Below, piece after piece: positions 1-5,732 of a stretch of DNA of 8,873 bases. A program made the translations under genes and the position numbers. Origin of the DNA: Betaproteobacteria bacterium (lineage in GTDB: Bacteria; Pseudomonadota; Gammaproteobacteria; Burkholderiales; Casimicrobiaceae); contig JANXZT010000449.1 in assembly GCA_025355395.1 (NCBI GenBank), forward strand, positions 1 through 8,873. The letters are read 5' to 3'. The notes under the pieces are model-generated. The model saw nothing but the letters and a program-made list of their open reading frames with translations, was not told where the DNA came from and did no database searches. The first letter of the stretch is position 1. The number at the start of each line of letters is the position of its first letter.

Positions 1-92
1 CTCTCGGCGCAGGCGAAGCCGAACTGACGTTACCGGAAGCCAGGGGCTTGGCAAGTGCGTGCTGTTGCGGTGTCGGCCTCGTGCGGTGACTC
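1..92 (+). other. Upstream flank with possible C-terminal tail of a preceding gene
   Basis: No gene can be identified here. One frame is open from base 1 and stops at TGA 25-27 (last residues LSAQAKPN). Another stops at TGA 87-89, just before the moeB start. Either could be the end of a gene that begins outside the window, and the sequence is too short to choose. No convincing promoter or Shine-Dalgarno site for moeB is visible. The GGTGA at 85-89 sits only three bases before the ATG, so moeB may be read from an upstream transcript. Confidence 0.25.
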
Positions 93-863
93 ATGGATGA
101 CGCCCAGCTTCTTCGCTATAGCCGCCACGTACTGCTGCCCGAGCTTGGCGTCGATGCGCAGGAACGCTTTGCCGCCGCCCACGCGCTGATCATTGGCGCC
201 GGCGGATTGGGTGCGCCGGCCGCCCAATTCCTGGTGGCCGCCGGGGTGGGCACCGTCACGCTGTGTGACCCTGATGTGGTCGATCTCACCAACCTGCAGC
301 GGCAGATCCTTTACGCGACGCACGACATCGGCCAGCCCAAGGTCGAGGCGGCGAAGGCGCGGCTTGCTGCGATCAATCCGGAAGTGCAGGTCGTCGCGAT
401 GCAGCGGCGCGTGGGCCCGGACATCCTGCCCGACCTCGTCAGAGCGGCGGATGTGGTGCTCGACTGCTCCGACAACTTCGCCACGCGGCACGCGCTTAAC
501 CGGGCGTGTTTAGATGCCGGCCGACCCTTGGTGTCGGGTGCTGCCATCCGCTTCGACGGGCAGGTGGCCGTCTTCGATCCACGCGATCCTGACAATCCCT
601 GCTATCACTGCCTTTTTGGCGAGGGCGAGGAGATGGAGGAGACGCGCTGCGCAACCATGGGGGTGTTCGCGCCGCTGGTCGGAATCATCGGTGCGACGCA
701 GGCCGCGGAAGCCCTGAAGCTCATCGCCGGCATCGGCGAGTCGCTGGCCGGCAGGCTTCTCATGCTCGACGCGCAATCCATGCACTGGCACGAAGTCCGG
801 GTGCCACGCGACCCCGCCTGTCCGGTATGCGCCCCGCTTCATCGCAGCGCGTTGCCACAATGA
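93..863 (+). CDS. moeB: Molybdopterin-synthase adenylyltransferase MoeB (HesA/MoeB/ThiF family)
   Basis: This 256-residue E1-like enzyme activates the C-terminal Gly-Gly of a small sulfur-carrier protein (MoaD, possibly also ThiS) by adenylation, a cytoplasmic step in molybdenum-cofactor synthesis. Visible motifs are the nucleotide loop GAGGLG at 35-40, the DxVxLxNLxRQ stretch at 59-71, K83 and CSDN at 125-128. Residues R11, N67, R70, K83 and D127 match the ATP-site residues of E. coli MoeB at a constant offset of three. Two CxxC pairs, C170/C173 and C243/C246, form the expected structural zinc site, and C186 is in the position of the family's conserved cysteine. The stretch LVSGAAIRFDGQVAVF is closer to MoeB than to ThiF. 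Length is normal (E. coli about 249) and there is no rhodanese domain. An in-frame stop at 87-89 supports this start. The carrier-protein partner cannot be told from sequence alone. Confidence 0.9.
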   Translation: MDDAQLLRYSRHVLLPELGVDAQERFAAAHALIIGAGGLGAPAAQFLVAAGVGTVTLCDPDVVDLTNLQRQILYATHDIGQPKVEAAKARLAAINPEVQVVAMQRRVGPDILPDLVRAADVVLDCSDNFATRHALNRACLDAGRPLVSGAAIRFDGQVAVFDPRDPDNPCYHCLFGEGEEMEETRCATMGVFAPLVGIIGATQAAEALKLIAGIGESLAGRLLMLDAQSMHWHEVRVPRDPACPVCAPLHRSALPQ

Positions 864-868
864 AGGTG
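863..868 (+). promoter_or_regulatory. Shine-Dalgarno site choosing the DUF4864 gene start
   Basis: AAGGTG lies six bases before ATG 875 and right at the moeB stop codon (TGA 861-863). It is the only good ribosome site near the possible starts. The in-frame alternatives, ATG 827 inside moeB and ATG 860 overlapping the moeB stop as ATGA, have no such site. The position suggests that translation of this gene is coupled to moeB. Confidence 0.5.
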
Positions 869-874
869 CTCACC

Positions 875-1342
875 ATGCCCGCCATCGAGCTCCGGCGCGC
901 GGGGCTGTTGGCGTTTATCGCGGTGCTGATGCTGTTCATCGCGGATGCGTCGACCGGCGCTTCCGCCGCGCACCCGGAAGGTACGTTGGCGCAAGCCGAC
1001 TGGCGGGCGATCAAAGCCGCGATTCGCAGCCAGACCGTCGCCCTGAAGGCACAGGATGCGAAGCGCGCATTCGCCTACGCTACGCCGGCCATGCAAGCGC
1101 AGATGCAAACGCCGGAGTCATTCATGGCTATGGTGCAAACCGGTTACGAGGCGCTGCTTACCGCGCGCTATACCGAGTTCCTGGACGGCGCGGTGATCGG
1201 GGGCCGCGTGATCCAGCCGATGCGTGTGGTGACGCCTGACAACAGGGTCCTGGTGGCGCTCTACACCATGGAGCGCCAGCGCGATGGCACGTGGAAAATC
1301 GCGGGCTGCGCGCTCGCGCCATCGTCGGTGCAGGCGACATAA
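875..1342 (+). CDS. Small exported DUF4864-type protein
   Basis: A 155-residue protein of unknown function. It begins with a likely signal peptide: two arginines at 7-8, a hydrophobic run at about 9-23 (AGLLAFIAVLMLFIA), and a small-residue cleavage region near A29-S30-A31-A32. The mature part starts around HPEG and resembles the DUF4864 family: ADWRAIKAAIRSQ, then an ALKAQDAKRAFAYATPAMQ stretch, a TPESFMAMVQTGYEAL segment and a C-terminal DGTWKIAGCAL strand. Such proteins are predicted to take a small cystatin/NTF2-like alpha-beta fold. Family membership is recalled from sequence style and not searched. The gene follows moeB by 11 nt and is probably in the same transcript. Longer starts at 827 (171 residues) or 860 are possible, but only 875 has a ribosome site and puts the signal peptide at the very N-terminus. 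A role in molybdenum metabolism is not implied. Confidence 0.7.
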   Translation: MPAIELRRAGLLAFIAVLMLFIADASTGASAAHPEGTLAQADWRAIKAAIRSQTVALKAQDAKRAFAYATPAMQAQMQTPESFMAMVQTGYEALLTARYTEFLDGAVIGGRVIQPMRVVTPDNRVLVALYTMERQRDGTWKIAGCALAPSSVQAT

Positions 1343-1423
1343 GGTCACGTTGCTGGGGGTAGTGCGAAATCCAAACCGCAGGATGCGCGACCTGAATCGA
1401 TCGCGCGCACCGGTCAAACCGGA

Positions 1424-1993
1424 TCAGCTGAACAGAAACCGCCGCTGCGTTTCCCAATTGTCCTGCGGCAGGCGCTTGAATCCGCTTTTCCCGAACAACA
1501 GCCAGCGCCCGACCACGAACGCCGTGAGCACATTGGCCTCGGCAGTGGGGTCGCCCGGCCATTGTCCTGCCGCCTGCGCAATTCGCAGCGCCTGGCGCAG
1601 TGCGGCCTCGATGCGCTCGTAGAACTGGTTCATCCGCACCTGCAGCCGCTCATCCTCGTTGACCAGCGCGTCGCCGGTGAGGACGCGCGTCATGCCCGGA
1701 TTTTTTTCCGCGAAGCCGAGGAGCACGCCCACGATCTGCTGCGCCTGCGCCACGCCCTCGGGGGTGTCGGTAGCGATCTTGTTGATGAGCGTGAAGACCG
1801 TGCTCTCGATGAACTCGATCAAGCCCTCGAACATCTGCGCCTTGCTCGCAAAATGGCGATACAGGGCCGCCTCCGAAACGTCGAGCCGCGCAGCAAGCGC
1901 AGCCGTGGTGACGCGCTCGTTCTTGGGCTGCTCGAGCATCTCGGCCAGGGTTTGCAGGATTTGCAGGCGGCGTTCGCCGGGTTTGGTCGCCAT
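1424..1993 (-). CDS. slmA: Nucleoid occlusion factor SlmA (TetR family)
   Basis: This 189-residue TetR-type DNA-binding protein is the nucleoid-occlusion factor. Bound to chromosomal SlmA sites, it antagonises FtsZ polymerisation so that the septum does not close over DNA. The N-terminal helix-turn-helix lies at about 28-48 (VTTAALAARLDVSEAALYRHF). It is followed by the SlmA-typical segments SKAQMFEGLIEFIE at 50-63, LLGFAEKNPGMTRVLTGDAL, and RMNQFYERIEAALRQ, all strongly like E. coli SlmA (about 198 residues). A GAGGT Shine-Dalgarno complement at 1999-2003 lies five bases upstream of the ATG and supports the start. The gene follows argB by only 18 nt on the same strand, so it is probably translated from the argB transcript. 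It converges with the DUF4864 gene, with 81 nt between them. TetR-type autoregulation cannot be judged, and no copy of the E. coli SlmA site GTGAGTACTCAC was found near it by eye. Confidence 0.9.
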   Translation of the reverse strand: MATKPGERRLQILQTLAEMLEQPKNERVTTAALAARLDVSEAALYRHFASKAQMFEGLIEFIESTVFTLINKIATDTPEGVAQAQQIVGVLLGFAEKNPGMTRVLTGDALVNEDERLQVRMNQFYERIEAALRQALRIAQAAGQWPGDPTAEANVLTAFVVGRWLLFGKSGFKRLPQDNWETQRRFLFS

Positions 1994-2011
1994 GCATGAC
2001 CTCGAGCCGCG

Positions 2012-2923
2012 TCAGCGCGGCGCGGCTGCCTCTAGAATCGCGTCGGCACGAATCATTGTGCCCACGCCTTCGTTGGTCAGCACCTCGAGCAGCAGGGCGT
2101 GGTCGACCCGGCCATCGATGATGTGCGAGCTCTGGACGCCGTTGCGAACCGCATCGAGCGCCGAGCCGATCTTCGGCAGCATCCCGCCGTGAATCGTGCC
2201 GTCGGCAAAAAGACCGTCGATCTGGCTGGCCGTAAGCCCGGTCAGGAGATTGCCGGCCTGATCCAGCACGCCGGTGATGTTGGTCATCAACACCAGCTTT
2301 TCCGCGCGCAGCGTCTCGGCAAGCTTGCCTGCGACAAGATCGGCGTTGATGTTGTACGCCTCGCCACCGGGGCCCACGCCGATCGGCGCGATCACCGGAA
2401 TGAAATCGCGCGAATCGAGCAGATTGATGAGCTCCGGATCGATGCGCTCGATCTCGCCCACGAGCCCGATGTCGATGGTTTCCAGGGCATTGGTCTCGCT
2501 CTTCAGGAGCATCTTGCGGGCATGAATGAAAGCCCCGTCCTGTCCCGTCAGGCCTACCGCCTTGCCTCCCTGCTGGTTGATGAGGCCCACGATTTCCTGG
2601 TTGAGCTCGCCCAACACCATCTCCACCACGTTCATCACCCGCTCGTCGGTGACCCGCATGCCCTGCCGGAACTCGCTATTGATACCCATCTTTTTCAGGA
2701 GGTCGCCGATCTGGGGTCCGCCACCGTGCACGATCACGGGGTTCATGCCGACCAGCTTCAGCATCACCACGTCGCGTGCGAACCCCGCCTTGAGGCTCGC
2801 CTCGGTCATGGCGTTGCCGCCGTACTTGACCACGATCGTCTTGTCGTGAAAGCGCTGGATGTACGGCAAGGCCTCGGCCAGGATCTGGGCCTTCAGCGAG
2901 GCGGTGACGGCGTCGATGGGCAT
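2012..2923 (-). CDS. argB: N-acetylglutamate kinase ArgB
   Basis: A 303-residue amino-acid kinase that phosphorylates N-acetyl-L-glutamate with ATP, the second step of arginine synthesis in the cytoplasm. Visible motifs are KYGGNAM at 33-39 (catalytic lysine), HGGGPQI at 66-72, the RVTDE segment at 90-94 that contacts substrate, YNINAD at 190-195, LMTNITGVLD at 211-220 and GGMLPK at 245-250. It has about 26 residues before the kinase core (including ASLKAQILAEALPYIQRF), matching the N-terminal helix of the longer, hexameric, arginine-inhibited kinases and absent from the short E. coli form. Feedback inhibition by arginine is therefore likely. ATG 2923 was chosen because it gives this normal N-terminus. 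An in-frame TTG at 2980 would add 19 Cys/Pro/Arg-rich residues that do not look like ArgB. No strong Shine-Dalgarno site is seen. It is the first gene of a probable argB-slmA unit. Confidence 0.95.
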   Translation of the reverse strand: MPIDAVTASLKAQILAEALPYIQRFHDKTIVVKYGGNAMTEASLKAGFARDVVMLKLVGMNPVIVHGGGPQIGDLLKKMGINSEFRQGMRVTDERVMNVVEMVLGELNQEIVGLINQQGGKAVGLTGQDGAFIHARKMLLKSETNALETIDIGLVGEIERIDPELINLLDSRDFIPVIAPIGVGPGGEAYNINADLVAGKLAETLRAEKLVLMTNITGVLDQAGNLLTGLTASQIDGLFADGTIHGGMLPKIGSALDAVRNGVQSSHIIDGRVDHALLLEVLTNEGVGTMIRADAILEAAAPR

Positions 2924-2998
2924 GGTCGGCGAAGAACGAATGCGGCAGGGGGGAAAGGGCCGGAATCGACAGGTACACAACCGAGGCGGTCCGCGGCG

Positions 2999-3004
2999 AT
3001 TGTA
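2999..3004 (-). promoter_or_regulatory. Candidate -10 element for argB-slmA
   Basis: On the minus strand the bases read TACAAT, five of six matches to the sigma-70 -10 consensus, within GC-rich surroundings. No good -35 lies 16-18 bases upstream (CAATGC at best). Transcription would begin around 2991 and leave a leader of roughly 70 nt before ATG 2923. This is the only AT-rich hexamer of its kind in the argB side of the 2924-3138 gap. No arginine-repressor box was recognised. The rest of the gap holds two small hairpins (3083-3094 and 3095-3105) and a T7 run at 3116-3122. Confidence 0.4.
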
Positions 3005-3138
3005 CCGGAACCTCGCGGCGGCATTGCGCGCGACCGAGAGCCCCCGGCACGCGCACGGCGAGTAAGTCCTGACTGGAGGCGGACCCGCTCGGGTGCCGAA
3101 CCGGCGATGAAGCCCTTTTTTTGCTATCGTGGCCGGAC

Positions 3139-4257
3139 ATGACGAGTCCCCTGCAGGACGCCGTCGACCTGACCGGGGTCCGCCGCGCGCTCATTATCAA
3201 GCTTCGCCACCACGGCGACGTGCTCCTGACGTCACCGGTATTTACAGTCTTGAAGCGCGCCGCGCCGCATCTCGAGGTCGATGCGCTGGTCTATCAGGAA
3301 ACCGCGCCGATGCTTCGCAATCATCCGGACATCGCGCAACTGCACACCATCGATCGCGAGTGGAAGCGCCAGGGGCTTCGTAAACAGCTCCTCGCCGAGT
3401 GGCAACTGGTACGAGCGCTCCGCGGCCGCCGTTACGATCTTGCGGTCCACCTGACCGAGCACCCGCGCGGAGCCACGCTCACCCGCGTCCTGCGGCCACG
3501 CTATTCCGTTGCCCGCGAGCGCAGCGACGCCGGCCGTTGGTGGCGCCACACCTTCACCCATTTCTATCGCCTGCCGCGCGCAACCCCGCGGCACACGGTC
3601 GAAACCAATCTGGATGCGCTGCGTCGGATCGGCGTCTACCCCGCGCCCGGCGACAAGGCATTGGTTTTGGTGCCGGGTCCGGCCGCCGAGCGGACTGCCG
3701 ATGAAACACTGCAAGCCAACGGTCTGGTGCCAGGGGCTTTTATCCAATGTCACCCCGGCTCGCGCTGGCTATTCAAGTGCTGGCCCGCAATCAGGACCGC
3801 CGCATTGCTCGATCGCATCGTCGCCGCGGGGCATCCGATCGCCATCACGGGAGCGCCGGATGAACGCGAACGGGTGCTGGTGGCCGCGGTACTCGATGCA
3901 ACGGCGGTCGAAACGCGGAAGCGCATCGTCGATCTCACCGGCCGTTTCAGTCTTGCCGAGCTCGCCGCACTCACGGGCCGCGCCCGCGCATTCGTGGGGG
4001 TGGATTCCGCGCCGATGCACATCGCCGCCGCGATGGGCACCCCGACCGTCGCCCTCTTCGGCCCCTCCGGCGAAAAGGAATGGGGACCGTGGATGGTGCC
4101 CAACCGGGTAATCGTTGCGGACGAGTTTTCCTGCCGGCCATGCGGCATCGATGGCTGCGGCGGCGGCAAGGTCTCCGAATGCCTCACCACCCTGCCCGTG
4201 GACCGTGTGGCGAAAGCGCTCTTCGACCTCATGGCACACACGGCGGAGCGCGACTGA
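3139..4257 (+). CDS. waaQ: LPS heptosyltransferase III-type glycosyltransferase (WaaQ/RfaQ, GT9)
   Basis: A 372-residue GT9 enzyme predicted to transfer heptose from ADP-heptose to the LPS inner core at the cytoplasmic face of the inner membrane. It has the GT-B layout. The N-terminal domain carries LRHHGDVLLTSPVF (G26-D27, the position of the WaaC catalytic Asp) and HLTEHPRG, which is characteristic of RfaQ. The C-terminal domain carries HPGSRW at 205-210, K213 in FKCWP, and VDSAPMH at 288-294 followed by ALFGPSGEKEWGPW. A cysteine cluster (C332, C335, C340, C348) sits near the C-terminus. The true start is taken as ATG 3139. An in-frame TTG at 3121 would add six residues and lies in a T run. 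No good Shine-Dalgarno site is seen. Its stop overlaps the next start by one base (TGATG), so it heads the LPS operon. The exact heptose acceptor cannot be read from sequence; the RfaQ subfamily call is fairly firm. Confidence 0.85.
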   Translation: MTSPLQDAVDLTGVRRALIIKLRHHGDVLLTSPVFTVLKRAAPHLEVDALVYQETAPMLRNHPDIAQLHTIDREWKRQGLRKQLLAEWQLVRALRGRRYDLAVHLTEHPRGATLTRVLRPRYSVARERSDAGRWWRHTFTHFYRLPRATPRHTVETNLDALRRIGVYPAPGDKALVLVPGPAAERTADETLQANGLVPGAFIQCHPGSRWLFKCWPAIRTAALLDRIVAAGHPIAITGAPDERERVLVAAVLDATAVETRKRIVDLTGRFSLAELAALTGRARAFVGVDSAPMHIAAAMGTPTVALFGPSGEKEWGPWMVPNRVIVADEFSCRPCGIDGCGGGKVSECLTTLPVDRVAKALFDLMAHTAERD

Positions 4258-5711
4258 TGCGGGTTGCGATCGTCCGCCAGGACTATCCGCCGTACGGAGG
4301 CGATGAACGCTTCGTCGAAGCGGCGCTCGAGGCGTTGCTCGAGCGCAATGTGGCCATCTCGCTCTACGCGCGAGCGTGGCCGCAAACCAAGCTGCAACTC
4401 ATCGAGCCGGTCTTATGCAACCCGTTCTACATCGGGCGCTTGTGGCGCGACTGGGGATTCGCGCGCGCCGTCTGCCGGGCCGTCGCCAAGGCCGAACCGG
4501 ATCTCGTCGAATCCTGGGAGCGCCTGCTCTGCTGCGACATCTACCGGGCTCGCGATGGTGTGCATGCGGTGGCGCTGGAGGAATGGGCGCGCGTGGAATC
4601 GAGCTGGTCGCGGCAGGCGCTAAGGCTCAATCCTCGTCATCGCTACCTGCTCGCAATGGAGCGCAGGATTTATGCGAGCCCGTGGCTGCGTGCCGTGATC
4701 TGCCGCTCGCGAATGGTCCGCGACCAGATACGGGACACGTTCGGCGTGGGCGAAGATCGGCTGCATGTCATCCACGATGCGGTCGACTCCGACGCGTTTC
4801 ACCCGGGATTGAAGTCGTTGCGCGGATGGGTGCGCGAGCGAAGCCGCATTTCCGATTCGGCGACGCTCTTCCTGCTCAAGGGCGCAGGTTATCGCCGTCA
4901 CGGTGTGCCGGCGGCAATCGCAGCGCTCGCGCAGCTCTCGCCCACCGCGCACCTCATGATCCTGGGCGAGGAGCGCAATCCTGACCACTTCGCACACCTG
5001 GCTCAGCATCATGGCGTGGCCGACCGCGTGACGTTCGTGGGCCCGCAGATCGAGCCCAAGCCGTACTACGGCGCTGCCGATGCGCTGGTGCTGCCGACCC
5101 TTTACGACCCGTCGCCCGCCGCCGCGCTCGAAGCGATGGCATGCGGACTGCCGGTCATCACCAGCACCAAGTCGGGCGCGGCGGAGCTCGTGCGTGATCA
5201 CGATGCGGGCCTCGTCTGTGACGCGCTCGATGTCGCTGCGCTCGCCGGACATATGCGCCATTTGCAGGGGGACACGGAGCGCACTCGCCTCGGGGCCAAC
5301 GCCCGCGCCGCCGCATTGGGCTTGAGTCCCGCTGCGATCACACTGAAGCTCGTGTTGCTCTACCGCGATCTGCTGGCGGCCACTGCCACTGCCAAGGCGC
5401 AATCAATCCGCAGCGTGGGCACGGCAGGCAGCGTCGGCTCGGGGCACGCCGTGGCCTCGAGCGTGCGCGGCGCCGCGATGACGCAACACTCGGCAATGGA
5501 TCTCGTGCCGCCCAAGTCGATGGTGCCTCGCAGGGCCGCCGCTGCGGCGGCCGAAATACCGATGGACGACGGGAAGCCGCCTCCGCCGGTGCTCGAATGG
5601 CGCGTCGACCCGGACGCGGCACCACCGGACGTTGCCCGGAGCCTGGCGATGGAAATCGCCCCTCCTTCGCGGTCCGGCCGCGAACGCACGCACGGCTCGA
5701 ATCGCGGCTAG
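4257..5711 (+). CDS. WaaG-like GT4 glycosyltransferase with long disordered C-terminal tail
   Basis: A 484-residue GT-B glycosyltransferase, probably adding a sugar to the LPS core. The N-terminal domain opens with MRVAIVRQDYPPYGG, whose GG is the usual donor/acceptor loop. CCDIYRARDGVHAV at 92-105 corresponds to the DVYFAADVCYAE region of E. coli WaaG. The C-terminal domain has GAGYRRHGV at 209-217, GPQIEPKPYYGAADALVLP at 262-280, and a D284-x7-E292 form of the EX7E motif in front of AMACGLPVITS. Two things are odd. The lysine of the family's RK phosphate-binding pair is His215. About 109 residues (376-484) also extend beyond the fold, low-complexity and Pro/Ala/Ser-rich with A6 and P4 runs. 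The GT region is about 53% identical, without gaps, to the next gene. Start ATG 4257 has GGAG at 4245-4248 eight bases upstream and overlaps the waaQ stop; the longer in-frame start at 4080 lies inside waaQ and was rejected. The sugar specificity is unknown. Confidence 0.85.
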   Translation: MRVAIVRQDYPPYGGDERFVEAALEALLERNVAISLYARAWPQTKLQLIEPVLCNPFYIGRLWRDWGFARAVCRAVAKAEPDLVESWERLLCCDIYRARDGVHAVALEEWARVESSWSRQALRLNPRHRYLLAMERRIYASPWLRAVICRSRMVRDQIRDTFGVGEDRLHVIHDAVDSDAFHPGLKSLRGWVRERSRISDSATLFLLKGAGYRRHGVPAAIAALAQLSPTAHLMILGEERNPDHFAHLAQHHGVADRVTFVGPQIEPKPYYGAADALVLPTLYDPSPAAALEAMACGLPVITSTKSGAAELVRDHDAGLVCDALDVAALAGHMRHLQGDTERTRLGANARAAALGLSPAAITLKLVLLYRDLLAATATAKAQSIRSVGTAGSVGSGHAVASSVRGAAMTQHSAMDLVPPKSMVPRRAAAAAAEIPMDDGKPPPPVLEWRVDPDAAPPDVARSLAMEIAPPSRSGRERTHGSNRG

Positions 5712-5718
5712 AACGACG

Positions 5719-5732
5719 CACGTGCTCACGTG
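5719..5732 (+). repeat. CACGTG tandem repeat/hairpin directly before the second GT4 gene
   Basis: Two CACGTG palindromes separated by CT fill the gap between the two glycosyltransferase genes and touch the ATG at 5733. They can pair as a five-base stem (CACGT with ACGTG) around a GCTC loop. The site takes the place where a Shine-Dalgarno sequence would be, and none is seen there. It could affect translation of the second gene. It could equally be chance in GC-rich DNA. Confidence 0.3.

Noticed and set aside
864..875. GGTGCTCACC as a possible SlmA binding site
   Set aside because: It lacks the central bases of the E. coli site GTGAGTACTCAC and overlaps a ribosome site and start codon.
1410..1422. 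Hairpin CCGGT-CAA-ACCGG just past the slmA stop
   Set aside because: The stem has five bases and no T run follows on either strand, so it does not qualify as an intrinsic terminator.
1562..1999. 145-codon open frame antisense to slmA
   Set aside because: It lies opposite a clear SlmA sequence and shows no domain.
3083..3122. Two small hairpins followed by T7, like a terminator on the + strand
   Set aside because: The stems are four bases, the T run is ten bases away, and no + strand gene lies upstream to terminate. A promoter or leader is more likely.
2099..3142. 347-codon open frame antisense to argB
   Set aside because: It is a shadow of argB with the same compositional cause. Only its last 11 codons, outside argB, were considered further as a possible waaQ leader.
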